Under the pieces are notes generated by a model that did not search any database, was not told the origin of the DNA, and saw nothing but the letters and a program-made list of their open reading frames with translations. A DNA stretch of 64,000 bases from CBDFMR01 sp965249765 (lineage in GTDB: Bacteria > Bacteroidota > Bacteroidia > Chitinophagales > Saprospiraceae). Below are positions 25,264 to 35,236 of the stretch, one piece after another (within the stretch, counting starts at the first letter, position 1; every line of letters starts with the position of its first letter). Both the position numbers and the translations under genes were made by a program. The DNA is taken from NCBI GenBank assembly GCA_965249765.1, contig CBDFMR010000005.1, positions 682,001-746,000 on the forward strand, read 5' to 3'.

Positions 25264-26010
25264 TTGAATAAATATTTCATTAAAATTTATGGGGAAAGGA
25301 ACACAGGTACAAATTATCTCCACAAACTGATAGACAGTAATTTTGATTGCACTATCCTGCGTGGAACAGTACCAAGTTCCTTTCCTCTTGTAAGTAGAAG
25401 GATTGTAAAAGACCTATACTTTCATAGTACACGGAGAACAAATTTAGGTTGGAAACACTCTATTCCTGACCTTGACCTAATAAAACAATATTACGAACTA
25501 ACTGATCTGCGAATTATATGTCTTATAAAAAATCCATATTCTTTTGTACTGTCCCTTTTTAATAGACCTTATCATCAAATTGGTCCTAGACAAAACTCTA
25601 TGCTAGAGTTTGTAAATACACCATGGCAGACTGTACGTCGAGAAAATTTAAGAAAAAGAACTCTTGAATCAGTTGTCCAACTGTGGAACTTAAAAGTGAG
25701 AAGTTATTTCCATTTAAAGGACTCTTCTCTTTGCCCTGTTACAATTGTATCTTATGAAAGTGTTATTAATGACGTCGAAAGTGCTCTAATTGCCGTTTCC
25801 AATAAGTTGAATATTTCAATTAGCAGAAATAGAATAGAAAATTTCAATGAGTCTACCAAGAAAGACCATAAGGATTTCAACTATTACCGTAACTACTATT
25901 TAAAAGAGGAGTGGAGAAAAGAAATCAATCGAGAAGAAGTAGAAGCCATCAATCACTACTTAGATTTATCACTAGTTGAAAGTTGCAACTACAATATAGT
26001 ATCATATTAG
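25264..26010 (+). CDS. Sulfotransferase-like P-loop protein
   Basis: 248 residues from a TTG start. YGERNTGTNYLHKLI near the N-terminus is a P-loop resembling the 5'-phosphosulfate-binding loop of PAPS-dependent sulfotransferases, and IICLIKNPYSFVLSLFNR matches the 3'-phosphate-binding element (R/K-x-P...S). A basic C-terminal half with DHKDFNYYRNYYLKEEW follows. The family is less standard than for the other four sulfotransferases here. It probably sulfates the polysaccharide. It ends in ATTAG, where the next gene appears to start. Confidence 0.65.
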   Translation: MNKYFIKIYGERNTGTNYLHKLIDSNFDCTILRGTVPSSFPLVSRRIVKDLYFHSTRRTNLGWKHSIPDLDLIKQYYELTDLRIICLIKNPYSFVLSLFNRPYHQIGPRQNSMLEFVNTPWQTVRRENLRKRTLESVVQLWNLKVRSYFHLKDSSLCPVTIVSYESVINDVESALIAVSNKLNISISRNRIENFNESTKKDHKDFNYYRNYYLKEEWRKEINREEVEAINHYLDLSLVESCNYNIVSY

Positions 26011-27445
26011 GCTTAAAGGAAATAGAAAAAAATTCTTTTCAGCACTAAGCTGGAGCTTCGGTAATCAAATTATCACAGTAAGTTTAAACTTGATTTTCGG
26101 TATTGCTCTTGCTAGAATTCTTAGTCCTTCAGAATTTGGAATCATGGCCATGATAACAGTTTTGACCAATTATGCTCAATTATTCCAAAATTTTGGATTT
26201 GGCGCTTCCATAGTCCAGAAAAAAACTATTCATACAAAAGATCTTTCTACTGTCTTCTATCTTCAAATACTACTTAGTAGTGTAATCTGTTTGATATTAT
26301 ACAGCTGCCGTAATTATATCGCTTCTTTTTATAATCAATCAATATTATCTAGTCTTATCATACTTGTATGCATAGGTGTATTCATTCGATCCTTAAACAT
26401 TATACAGTATTCTCTATTAATAAGAGACATCAAGTTCAAAAAGCTCTTTTTTATTAATCTCATTTCGATTTCGATTTCATCTTTATGCGCACTATATTTT
26501 GCATTAAAAGGTTACGGAGTTTGGGCGCTTGCTTACAAGTACGTTTTATTAAATCTAATTTTAAATTTACTTTACTGGTTCACTTCCAATTGGTCACCCC
26601 GTTTTGTGTTCAGTAGACAATCATTAAATCATGTTATAAACTATAGTGTTCCGCTTTTTGGATCATACTCTCTAAATTATTGGGCGCGTAATCTGCATAA
26701 GTTATTGGTTGGAAAAATATATGGCGACTCACTACTAGGAATATACAATAGGCCATTTCGCCTTATTCTTAGCCCAATAAATCAATTGTCTATTTCATTT
26801 ACTCGGGTACTTTTCCCCACAATGTCAAAAAGACAACACGATTTAAATTTTCTCCGACAAGTTTATTTTAAGAGTGTAGAAGGAGTTACATATATTATAC
26901 TACCATTAATGATATGGATCGGTATATTTTCTGAAGAAATAATTCAATGTTTGCTAGGTCAAAAATGGGTAGACGCGGTGCCCTTTTTAAGAATTTTTTC
27001 AGTTATGGGTATATTTATATCCTATCGGACAATTCATACTACCGTTTTCAGGTCAATAGGAAAAACATCCAAGTTATTTCGCCTAACACTTATAACAAAA
27101 GTACTGACCATAACTTCTGTATTACTTTCTATATATTATAGTATATATCTAATGGCAATCATATATATCGCAGCAGAAATCATAAGTGAGGGTATAATTT
27201 GGCAGAATGTATTAGGAGAGTTAAAAACAAGCACTACCAAAATGCTGGTTCAATTGTGGAAAATAATCATTTGTGCTATAATTTCTTCTATGTTACTGCT
27301 CTTTCTTAAACATATAGTACTTATGGGATACTCCGCATATCTCATACTAGTGTTAACATTAGTGCTAGGAAGTTCAATATATTTCTTTCTCAGTTATATA
27401 CTCGGTGTTCCCTTAATAAAATCAACATTAAAAAGTCTAAGATAA
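26006..27445 (+). CDS. Polysaccharide flippase, WzxC/MOP family (ATT start)
   Basis: Moves lipid-linked repeat units across the inner membrane. About 479 residues with 12-14 hydrophobic segments. SALSWSFGNQIITVSLNLIFGIALARILSPSEFGIMAM is the usual N-terminal helix of WzxC-like proteins, and it lies upstream of the first TTG (26090). The open frame begins at 26000; the most plausible start is ATT 26006, which overlaps the previous stop as ATTAG. Starting at 26090 would remove the first half of helix 1. A second flippase gene is at 49.99 kb. Confidence 0.85.
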   Translation: MRLKGNRKKFFSALSWSFGNQIITVSLNLIFGIALARILSPSEFGIMAMITVLTNYAQLFQNFGFGASIVQKKTIHTKDLSTVFYLQILLSSVICLILYSCRNYIASFYNQSILSSLIILVCIGVFIRSLNIIQYSLLIRDIKFKKLFFINLISISISSLCALYFALKGYGVWALAYKYVLLNLILNLLYWFTSNWSPRFVFSRQSLNHVINYSVPLFGSYSLNYWARNLHKLLVGKIYGDSLLGIYNRPFRLILSPINQLSISFTRVLFPTMSKRQHDLNFLRQVYFKSVEGVTYIILPLMIWIGIFSEEIIQCLLGQKWVDAVPFLRIFSVMGIFISYRTIHTTVFRSIGKTSKLFRLTLITKVLTITSVLLSIYYSIYLMAIIYIAAEIISEGIIWQNVLGELKTSTTKMLVQLWKIIICAIISSMLLLFLKHIVLMGYSAYLILVLTLVLGSSIYFFLSYILGVPLIKSTLKSLR

Positions 27446-27455
27446 AGTAAATCTC

Positions 27456-28433
27456 TTGAGTATCCTTGACAAATTGAACCGTACTCTACAATTCAGGTCT
27501 TATAAAACAGACTTATCGGCAGGTAAATGCTCTTTAAATATTACCGAAAACATTCTGCTCTTCTGCAATCCTAGGGGTGGTTCAACATGGTTAATGGAAA
27601 TTCTATCATCAATTAATAACACTGCAATAGTTTGGGAACCATTGTTTAGAGGAAAAATTGATACTACAGGTAAAACACCAACACAAACTAGAGCGGGTTT
27701 AGAAGTATTAAACAATCTTAATTTTTGGTATTCTGAGTATATCGCTCCTTCCGAGGAAAGACCTGATGCCTTTAAGTTTTTCAACGACCTATTTTCCCAC
27801 AAATATCTCCATAGGTCAATATACCACAAAAACAGTATTAAGTCATTACAGAATGCTGACACAGCCATATTCAAGTTTTGTTATGCCAACTTGATGACTC
27901 AATGGCTAATAACCAATTACAACTACAAATCTATAATACTTCACAGACATCCATGTGCGGTTGTGTCCTCCCAGCTAAAGCATAAAGGGGGTTGGAAAAA
28001 CCATGAATCACTTGATCGATTTTCGATACCAAAATGCAATAATCCTTCGCTGTTTCAAAAACATGAGAATATATTATTAAAACTACACACCACAGAAGAG
28101 TGTTTAGCTGCTATTTGGTCATTAAATTTTTTAGCTACACACGAGCAAGGCGACTCAGTGTTAACAATTCATTATGAAGATCTTCTTTTAAACACGAGGG
28201 AGTCCCTAGAGTTATTGCAAAAATACATCAACAAAGACCTAGACATTGATAATATATTGTCCGTGGCACACCTTCCTTCAAAAACTAGTAATAAGAGTAA
28301 AATAATTCCAGAAAAACAACTTAGTTCCTGGAAAAACAATCTATCAACTGAACAAATCGAAAACATACTTAACACTGTTCAAAGATTCGGTATAGACACT
28401 TACAATTACTCTTTAATACCCGATTCCCATTAG
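27456..28433 (+). CDS. PAPS-dependent sulfotransferase
   Basis: 325 residues, TTG start. 5'-phosphosulfate loop FCNPRGGSTWLMEIL near residue 36, and 3'-phosphate motif IILHRHPCAVVSSQL near 165, the two signatures of PAPS sulfotransferases. IHYEDLLLNTRESLELL near the C-terminus is also typical. Cytosolic; probably O-sulfates a sugar of the repeat unit or its lipid-linked precursor. The PAPS source is cysCDN at 8-11 kb. It ends in ATTAG, overlapping the next gene's probable start. Confidence 0.85.
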   Translation: MSILDKLNRTLQFRSYKTDLSAGKCSLNITENILLFCNPRGGSTWLMEILSSINNTAIVWEPLFRGKIDTTGKTPTQTRAGLEVLNNLNFWYSEYIAPSEERPDAFKFFNDLFSHKYLHRSIYHKNSIKSLQNADTAIFKFCYANLMTQWLITNYNYKSIILHRHPCAVVSSQLKHKGGWKNHESLDRFSIPKCNNPSLFQKHENILLKLHTTEECLAAIWSLNFLATHEQGDSVLTIHYEDLLLNTRESLELLQKYINKDLDIDNILSVAHLPSKTSNKSKIIPEKQLSSWKNNLSTEQIENILNTVQRFGIDTYNYSLIPDSH

Positions 28434-29478
28434 CTTATTAGCCGTATATAACCAATGCTCTAGTACTGTTATACCACTAGAAGCCTTTGATAAGGTTGAC
28501 AAGTGTTTCGAAAAACGAACTATTAGTTTTTACCAAAATCAGGATACGATACAAAAGTTAAAATTGCCCTATGATTTACATCTCGATGGTATAAAATCAA
28601 AATTTTACTTATCCAAAATAATAGAGTTGTTCTTCTATATAAAAAAGGTCAACCCACAACTCATACATATACATCATGGGTTTTCTGGATTCGTTACTAC
28701 ACTTATAAATCATGTATTAAACAAGAAACTTGTGGTAACGATACACAGTAATTACCATAGATACAAAAACAAGGAGGCGTTCTTTTATAAACATATGCTG
28801 AGAAATGCTGATAAAATTATTGCGAATTCCATAAATACACTTCAATCTATTCCCTCAGAATATCATGATAAAACCTCAGTAATTTATAACGGAATCGAGA
28901 TAAATAAGATAATCCAAAAGAGTAAGTCAAAAGAAAGATCAACACAGCTAATTACAGTCGGTAGGCTTATTAAAATTAAAAACCAAGTTTCCTTAATCAG
29001 GGCGCTGTATGAAATAGTCAAGCAAAAACCAAATACCTTTTTAAATATAATTGGGTCTGGTTTAGTGAAAGAAAACCTAATTGCCTTAACACAATCATTG
29101 AAACTAGGAGATAATGTTGTTTTTCACGGAAGTCTCGCTAGACGTGAAGTATACCAATTACTTAGTACATCAGATATATATCTAATGCCTAGTAGGTCGG
29201 AGGGGTTTTGTAACGCCCTTGTAGAGGGAATGTGTGCTGGTTTACCATCTGTGATTTCGGACATACCAATCTTTCGTGAAATATCTACAGATGAGTGTAG
29301 TTTATATCATCACCCTGATGATCCAAAAGGTATAGGTAGTCATATTTTGCGTTTGATCGATGATCCTCAATTACAAAAAACCATGGGTCAAGCAGCTAGA
29401 AATCGTGCCATTCATGAATTCTCGCTTAAGAAGAATGCCCTTTCTCACAATCTACTTTACAGTAACATCTTATCCTAG
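28429..29478 (+). CDS. Glycosyltransferase family 4 (ATT start)
   Basis: Retaining GT-B glycosyltransferase, about 349 residues. N-terminal acceptor domain with PQLIHIHHGFSGFVTTLINH, linker IYNGIEI, donor domain TVGRLIKIKNQVSLIRAL, and the E-x7-E motif in PSRSEGFCNALVEGMCAGLP. The first TTG in the frame (28564) would lose about 45 residues of the first Rossmann domain. The open frame reaches ATT 28429, overlapping the upstream stop as ATTAG, which gives a normal length. Donor and acceptor unknown. Confidence 0.82.
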   Translation: MSLLAVYNQCSSTVIPLEAFDKVDKCFEKRTISFYQNQDTIQKLKLPYDLHLDGIKSKFYLSKIIELFFYIKKVNPQLIHIHHGFSGFVTTLINHVLNKKLVVTIHSNYHRYKNKEAFFYKHMLRNADKIIANSINTLQSIPSEYHDKTSVIYNGIEINKIIQKSKSKERSTQLITVGRLIKIKNQVSLIRALYEIVKQKPNTFLNIIGSGLVKENLIALTQSLKLGDNVVFHGSLARREVYQLLSTSDIYLMPSRSEGFCNALVEGMCAGLPSVISDIPIFREISTDECSLYHHPDDPKGIGSHILRLIDDPQLQKTMGQAARNRAIHEFSLKKNALSHNLLYSNILS

Positions 29479-30386
29479 TTTTTCTAACATATCATCCTAG
29501 ATCAGGATCCACATTGCTTTCTAAAATGCTTCACTCTTACAAAGATATATTTGTAAGCTATGAAGCCGATTTCGTGGATGGGATTGTGAAAGGTAAAAAG
29601 TTTTCTATAGAAAAGAATTGTTTAGAAAAAAGAAACCTAAAATTCTCATCATGGAATTTAAGTACGAGTTTTCTAAAAGATCTTGGGCGGGATAATACTC
29701 TAAATTATAACCAATTCCTTCATCAAGTACTCACTTACAATAGTACCACTGAGCGGGTTTTAATATACAAAAATGGAAAATATAAACAGTACATTCCAAA
29801 ATTACAAAATCTCTTTCCTCTAGCTCGAGTTATATTCATTACACGAGATCCGCGAAGTTTATATTTATCCCAAACCAGATCTACTTCCTCCATTACCGGA
29901 GAGGCTATGACTCCGTCAGATTCTGTTTTATTTTCAAAGCAATATCAAATGATAGAGAACTTAGTCAATAAACATCGTGACACCGTTCTAAAAGTGAAAT
30001 ATGAGGACATTGTGCAAGACCCTAAGTCAACTATAAAAACTATACTTAATTTCTTAGATGCATCCGTTGATATTTCTTCTAAGAATTATGCCGAAGGTAT
30101 ACATAGAACACAAAAACATTTGCATACAAATATCAAGGACTCTCCTAACGTCAAACATCAACATAAGTGGAAGTCCTCATTAAGTGAAAAAGATAATCAA
30201 ACTATAAAGTATTTTGCCCATAAGGCAATGAAGGCAAATGGATATATTAATGATGTCGAACGCCTGTCTGCCCCATCAGTGACTCGTTTGTTACAATATT
30301 ATATTAAAGGAAACTTCTTAAAATATATTTGGACATGGATAAAAATCAGATTCCAAATTAACAAATCTCATTTACTTTTACGTTGA
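29472..30386 (+). CDS. PAPS-dependent sulfotransferase (ATC start)
   Basis: About 304 residues. The 5'-phosphosulfate loop YHPRSGSTLLSKML lies just upstream of the first TTG (29514), so translation must begin earlier. The frame is open there and the family start position matches ATC 29472, which overlaps the glycosyltransferase stop (ATCCTAG). The 3'-phosphate motif is VIFITRDPRSLYLSQT, and KVKYEDIVQDP is typical. Truncating at 29514 would delete the PAPS-binding loop and abolish function, supporting the upstream start. Overlaps the next sulfotransferase by one base. Confidence 0.82.
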   Translation: MLVFLTYHPRSGSTLLSKMLHSYKDIFVSYEADFVDGIVKGKKFSIEKNCLEKRNLKFSSWNLSTSFLKDLGRDNTLNYNQFLHQVLTYNSTTERVLIYKNGKYKQYIPKLQNLFPLARVIFITRDPRSLYLSQTRSTSSITGEAMTPSDSVLFSKQYQMIENLVNKHRDTVLKVKYEDIVQDPKSTIKTILNFLDASVDISSKNYAEGIHRTQKHLHTNIKDSPNVKHQHKWKSSLSEKDNQTIKYFAHKAMKANGYINDVERLSAPSVTRLLQYYIKGNFLKYIWTWIKIRFQINKSHLLLR

Positions 30387-31291
30387 TGATAAAGAAGGGT
30401 ACTTTCATTTGCGGATTCAGAAAGTGCGGAACAACCACTCTTTTTGATATACTAAGCACTCATGGCGATTTTGATATTCCAAAATTTAAAGAACCACAAT
30501 TTTTTTGCCTATCACATCAAACCATTCTAACCAATATCAATTGGTACAAGAAGCTATATCCCAATACAGACAACATACTGGATGGCAGTACATTGTATTG
30601 TCAGTACCCACAATCTTTAACTCGGATTAAGGAACATGTTGATAATCCTAAGTTTTTAATCTGCTTGCGTGATCCAGCTAAACGAATGTTTTCAGCTTTT
30701 TGGCATATGAAGTGTCAATTGCAAAAACCAGAAAAAAGAACCTTCCTTGAAACTCTTGAAAGCCTAAAACATGTTCACACGCAATTCGAAGAAGAACAGT
30801 TATTACAACAATTAAATAAGGAAAAGAGAATCTCCCTGGACTACCTCGGTCCGCAGTATCATAGAACTCGGTTTAACTGCAATTTTGACACCACCGGTAT
30901 ATCAAAATTTTCGTTTTTCCTATACCTTAGTGAATCCAATTACAGCGAACACCTAAAAAACTTGGAGCACTCGTATCTACCGATTTTCCTTGAAGATCTC
31001 CTCAAGAATACAGAAGCAACCTTATATAAAGTCCAAAAGCACCTTAACATTCATTTAGAGGGGGCTGTACTGCCTAATAATAAAAACAAGACGCGAAAAA
31101 AAATACCATTGTTTCATTGGGGCAAACGTGCGCCAGCAGGAATCAAGAATTTTTTTCGGTCTCTTCAATCAGCTACTCCAAATATGACGGAAGATGAATA
31201 CAATTGCGCGAGAAACCTTTTGGAGGATGAATACAATTATTGGATACCTCGAAACCCACATTTATCAAATCTTTGGAAATACACTTACTAA
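30386..31291 (+). CDS. PAPS-dependent sulfotransferase (heparan sulfotransferase-like)
   Basis: 301 residues from ATG 30386 (TGATG junction). 5'-phosphosulfate loop FICGFRKCGTTTLFDIL at the N-terminus, and 3'-phosphate motif FLICLRDPAKRMFSAFWHM near 95. The pattern is that of Sulfotransfer_1 proteins related to N- and O-sulfotransferases of glycosaminoglycans. Third of four sulfotransferases between 25.2 and 31.3 kb. Substrate position not predictable from sequence. Confidence 0.88.
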   Translation: MIKKGTFICGFRKCGTTTLFDILSTHGDFDIPKFKEPQFFCLSHQTILTNINWYKKLYPNTDNILDGSTLYCQYPQSLTRIKEHVDNPKFLICLRDPAKRMFSAFWHMKCQLQKPEKRTFLETLESLKHVHTQFEEEQLLQQLNKEKRISLDYLGPQYHRTRFNCNFDTTGISKFSFFLYLSESNYSEHLKNLEHSYLPIFLEDLLKNTEATLYKVQKHLNIHLEGAVLPNNKNKTRKKIPLFHWGKRAPAGIKNFFRSLQSATPNMTEDEYNCARNLLEDEYNYWIPRNPHLSNLWKYTY

Positions 31292-32734
31292 GTGTCCAGT
31301 TTCTTAATAAGACGAATTATTATATTTCTATCACTGCTTGATTTAGCTGTAGTTGAAATTCCTAAAATAAATATTGATTTCGCCAAGTACTCTTTATATT
31401 CAAATTCTCAATCCAAAGTGGATATCACCGACTTTATAGATAAAGACACGTCTGATCATACGGCCTACTTTCAAGCAGCCTTCGATTATGCTAATAAAAA
31501 CAATATCAGAACCGTTTATATACCTTCAGGAATATATTTTTTGGACATGGTCCACATCTATCCTGGCCTTGAAATAAATGGTGATGGTATTGGCAAAACT
31601 ATTTTGAAAAAGATACCTCGTGCGAGAAAGTTTTCAAGGATGTTTACCATACAACATCAAATTATTGACTCAGAATATGACACATTATACATTCATGGTC
31701 TACAATTCGATGGATCGCGAACCCAACAAGGCGAATACAAAAAACATCAGTTAGGACAACAACATCTAATATTCTTAAGTGCAAGCAATAAATCAAGCTA
31801 TCAACTCCATTCCAAAATAGAAAACTGCTTGTTTCACGATGGTGTAGGAGACGCTATATCATTATACAAGAACACCGTTACATCAGTTATAAACTGTGAA
31901 GCACGCGATGTTTTTAGAGGAGGTGTGACACTTACTGGTGGTAATTCATTTTTAGAAATATACAACTTTAAAGCATGGGGTGAAACGCATGATACCGGGA
32001 TTGATATAGAGATAGACGGTAGAGGGTTGAATGGTTCACTTAAAGCAGATATTGAAATTGAAAATCTTTGGATATCAGGTGATTTTGATATTAGCACTGG
32101 AAGAGGTGGTTCGTTCTTAGGCAATAACATCTACTGTGATGGTCCTCCCGTACGTGTCGCAGGCGGTCCTATCTATATTGCCAACTCTACATTCAATTGT
32201 ACATACTCAAAATATTGCTATATCAACCTTCCTAATTCAATTGTTTTTGATAATTGTCAATTCTACATTAAAAACAACAATATTAAGTCCACGGGGATTC
32301 AAACTGCCTTCAACATATACTGGTCAAAAAACAAAAGAAAACCCCCAAATAGACATTTGGCATTTTACAGTTGTTTGTTTCAACTGACTGACCCCGCTCC
32401 AAATAAACCAAAGTATGGCATTGTTCATTCGCCAAATCACGTCAAAAGAAACAATAGCTTCATACTTGAAGACTGTCAGTTCGTCGGTGATTTTGATGCA
32501 GATATGCTCGTAAGGTCGGGTGGTAATTACCAAATAAGTAAACACTCAACAAACTCACACTTTCTGTTACATTATCAAACAAGTAGGCAAATCGATTTAA
32601 CCGTAGATAGCGATCTTACTAATAAGTTCACTCATAATATTAGTCTTAAAGAAGCCAACAAGAAAACGGCAATTCGTCTACTCTCACAAAATGATCATAA
32701 GGTTAAAAACCTAAATGTTATAATTGAAAAATGA
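31292..32734 (+). CDS. Right-handed parallel beta-helix protein (pectate-lyase-like), secreted
   Basis: 480 residues, GTG start directly after the previous stop. Hydrophobic N-terminus (RRIIIFLSLLDLAVV) looks like a signal anchor or uncleaved signal. Pectate_lyase_3-type start: DKDTSDHTAYFQAAFDYANK, then VYIPSGIYFLDMV and many N/C-containing coils (ENCLFHDGVGDAISL, VFRGGVTLTGGNSF, IDIEIDGRG). It is clearly related to the lipoprotein at 52.0 kb (shared FRGG-TGGNS and GID-EIDG-G blocks). Possible roles: lyase or epimerase acting on the uronic-acid polymer. Catalytic residues could not be assigned. Confidence 0.72.
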   Translation: MSSFLIRRIIIFLSLLDLAVVEIPKINIDFAKYSLYSNSQSKVDITDFIDKDTSDHTAYFQAAFDYANKNNIRTVYIPSGIYFLDMVHIYPGLEINGDGIGKTILKKIPRARKFSRMFTIQHQIIDSEYDTLYIHGLQFDGSRTQQGEYKKHQLGQQHLIFLSASNKSSYQLHSKIENCLFHDGVGDAISLYKNTVTSVINCEARDVFRGGVTLTGGNSFLEIYNFKAWGETHDTGIDIEIDGRGLNGSLKADIEIENLWISGDFDISTGRGGSFLGNNIYCDGPPVRVAGGPIYIANSTFNCTYSKYCYINLPNSIVFDNCQFYIKNNNIKSTGIQTAFNIYWSKNKRKPPNRHLAFYSCLFQLTDPAPNKPKYGIVHSPNHVKRNNSFILEDCQFVGDFDADMLVRSGGNYQISKHSTNSHFLLHYQTSRQIDLTVDSDLTNKFTHNISLKEANKKTAIRLLSQNDHKVKNLNVIIEK

Positions 32735-32750
32735 TATGTCTGCTTACTAA

Positions 32751-34037
32751 ATGAGAGTGTTGAGAATAAAAATCCCTCGAATCCCTAAGTCCGTATTCTC
32801 ACACCATATGATAGCATCTGTGATCTTCCTGATCATGATCTTCTTGCTTCCTTTTACAAAACTTTCAGTTCCGTCCCTGGGAAAATATGAATTTACAATA
32901 TCAGATGCTTTGCTTGTTGTTCTGGCAATATACTTTTTAATGCAGGACATCCTACTGTCAAAAGTGTTCTCAAAGTATATTTATACTTTTCTGTTTTTCT
33001 TTTTCTGCTCATCTATAAACATTGTTGTTGTCAAGTCCAGCATGAGTTGGACGTATGGAATCTTTCCATATTTGTTTGCCTTTATTCATATTTACGTGGT
33101 ATTTGCCTTCTTTAGTCAGCATAACAAATTAAAAACTTTCAATTTATTATGGTGGGTCTTGTTTATATCATTATTCATTTCTGCTTTACCCGTCTATTTT
33201 CAAATATTTACAGGTTACAAAAATCTCATATTCTGGGATCGTGTAGGATGGAGGTATACCTTTCTAGCGATTAATCCTAATCAGTTTGGTGTATATCTGA
33301 TTTTATTTTTCTTCATTCTTACAATGATTACTTTAAAATTCTTCCGTAAAAGGCTTATGCCTATAATATTTCTCAAATTATTTTTCATAATTCCAGTACT
33401 CTTCTCTGGCTCTAAAACTGCTCTTTTTGCAGTCTCATTAAACCTCGCAATACTCATCTTAATACTCTTCCTAAATTCCTCGACAATTAAAAGAATAATA
33501 TTTATACCCTGTTTTGTTATTTTTGGAACTTTGATGATTCCCCTCGTAAGTACGCTAACAGAAGGTCAGGGTGGTCAAATTGATAGGGCCATAAAAATAT
33601 TCTCTCTTATTCAAAACCGCGGGACCGATGTTCTTAGTAATAAAAGTGCAACAGCCGTGTCTATTGACGATGGTAAGAGGCTTTTTCGAGAACACCCCAT
33701 ACTTGGTGTTGGACTTAATAATAAGAAACACTATGAGGGCAATAAGAACGAAATACATAATACATTTATAAAAGTATTAGCTGAAAGTGGTATAGTTGGT
33801 TTTATAGGATTCATATTAATATTGATGCTGCCCTTGGTGTATATTGTGTTTTCTCGTACAGACAACATCTTCAAGCTTGTTTGCATCTTGTTTTACTCTA
33901 TATTTGGCGTAATGAATATCCCACATATGCTGTTTCGCCAACGGTGGGTATGGTTTTTCATGGTTATATGTTTTGTAATAGCAACAACTAATCACCTTGG
34001 TAAAGAAGAACATCAAAGACTGAAAATATTAAATTGA
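32751..34037 (+). CDS. O-antigen polymerase/ligase-like membrane protein (Wzy candidate 1)
   Basis: 428 residues with 10 or more hydrophobic segments. A periplasmic loop carries FREHPILGVGLNNKKHYEG and NEIHNTFIKVLAESGIVGFIGF, the Wzy_C signature shared by polymerases and WaaL-type ligases. Probably polymerises repeat units in the periplasm. The next gene overlaps its stop (TTGA). A second protein of the same superfamily is at 59.7 kb, so one may be the polymerase and the other a ligase, or two systems share this locus. Confidence 0.82.
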   Translation: MRVLRIKIPRIPKSVFSHHMIASVIFLIMIFLLPFTKLSVPSLGKYEFTISDALLVVLAIYFLMQDILLSKVFSKYIYTFLFFFFCSSINIVVVKSSMSWTYGIFPYLFAFIHIYVVFAFFSQHNKLKTFNLLWWVLFISLFISALPVYFQIFTGYKNLIFWDRVGWRYTFLAINPNQFGVYLILFFFILTMITLKFFRKRLMPIIFLKLFFIIPVLFSGSKTALFAVSLNLAILILILFLNSSTIKRIIFIPCFVIFGTLMIPLVSTLTEGQGGQIDRAIKIFSLIQNRGTDVLSNKSATAVSIDDGKRLFREHPILGVGLNNKKHYEGNKNEIHNTFIKVLAESGIVGFIGFILILMLPLVYIVFSRTDNIFKLVCILFYSIFGVMNIPHMLFRQRWVWFFMVICFVIATTNHLGKEEHQRLKILN

Positions 34038-35236
34038 GTATTTCGCACAAAAAGAAAATACTATTTATACTTGGTTACTCTACTCCTTTAGGTGGTGCGC
34101 AAAGGAGCCTTCACGCGACGATCTCTTCTTTTGATAATAGCATAGACTCGTTAATTATTGTGCCAGATAAAGGAGAAGTATACGAGCTATTTGAAAATCA
34201 AAATATTCAAATCGTCTATCCTGGATATAACCTTAATCTTTATGGTAAAGTAGCCAAGGGGTGGTCACTTGCCAAGAAATTTAGAGTATTCATACTTGAA
34301 TATATTTCATACACATACCGTCTTCGCAATATAATTAAAGCCTATGGCCCTAATGTTATACACTTTAATAACACACGTTCCTTTTTACTCTCATTTTTAG
34401 CCACAAGAGCTCTATTTAGTGTTAAAAAGATTATTCACTTCAGGGGTAGATTTTCTTCAAAGAATAAATGGGCATATTTCGCCCAAAAGTATTGTGACTA
34501 TATAATAACAGTTTCTCAAAACATAGCAAAAAAATGTGTCTTACCTAAATTCAGACACAAGACACACGCCATTTATAATGGTGTTGACCCCGATAAAATA
34601 AGTAGTCGTGCTAATTTAAAACTTGGTGACAATGGTCAGTTAGTCATAGGCATTTTTTCAAATGTCGTACCATTCAAGGGATATCACATTTTGGTAGAAG
34701 CACTTCGTTTAGTTTCTCTGAAGAACTATAATAATAAAATACGCGTAATCTCTTTAGGTAAAAAACCAAAATTTGAATCTGCTTATATCAATCATGTAGA
34801 AGGATTAATATCTAAATATGAACTCGAAGCTATCATCGAGTTCTGTGGATTTAAGAAAAACCCCTTCCCCTACTACAATTCAGTAGATATAGTGGTGCTG
34901 CCCTCTCTTGATTTTTCAAGTATTGATATTAAAGGAAGAAACATCAAAATTGTTGGAAACGAAGGATTACCTCGAGTTCTACTCGAAGCAATGTCATTCG
35001 GTAAGCCTCTTATAGCATCAGATATTTCTGGAGTAAGAGAAATAATCGAAGACAACGTTAACGGTTATATTATTGACCCGGACAATCCCCTGCAGCTTGC
35101 AGAAAAGCTAATTTATCTATACGAGAACAGACGCCTCATTGACAAAATGGGCCAAGAATCTCTGTCCATTTTTAATAATAAATTTCACATTGACCGACAC
35201 AACAAGCAATTTATGAATTTAATTTCCTCGATATAA
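34034..35236 (+). CDS. Glycosyltransferase family 4
   Basis: 400 residues, TTG start overlapping the previous stop. N-terminal glycine-rich LGYSTPLGGAQRSLHAT (acceptor domain), hinge AIYNGVDPDKI, donor-domain start VIGIFSNVVPFKGYHILVEAL, and E-x7-E motif in GLPRVLLEAMSFGKPLIAS. Typical GT-B retaining enzyme assembling the repeat unit. Stop overlaps the amidotransferase ATG (TAATG). Confidence 0.86.
   Translation: MSISHKKKILFILGYSTPLGGAQRSLHATISSFDNSIDSLIIVPDKGEVYELFENQNIQIVYPGYNLNLYGKVAKGWSLAKKFRVFILEYISYTYRLRNIIKAYGPNVIHFNNTRSFLLSFLATRALFSVKKIIHFRGRFSSKNKWAYFAQKYCDYIITVSQNIAKKCVLPKFRHKTHAIYNGVDPDKISSRANLKLGDNGQLVIGIFSNVVPFKGYHILVEALRLVSLKNYNNKIRVISLGKKPKFESAYINHVEGLISKYELEAIIEFCGFKKNPFPYYNSVDIVVLPSLDFSSIDIKGRNIKIVGNEGLPRVLLEAMSFGKPLIASDISGVREIIEDNVNGYIIDPDNPLQLAEKLIYLYENRRLIDKMGQESLSIFNNKFHIDRHNKQFMNLISSI

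Noticed and set aside
32762..32785. Possible further repeat tract (AATCCCTCG / AATCCCTAA).
   Set aside because: Spacing is 9 rather than 8 and there are only two units at the natural start of a coding sequence.
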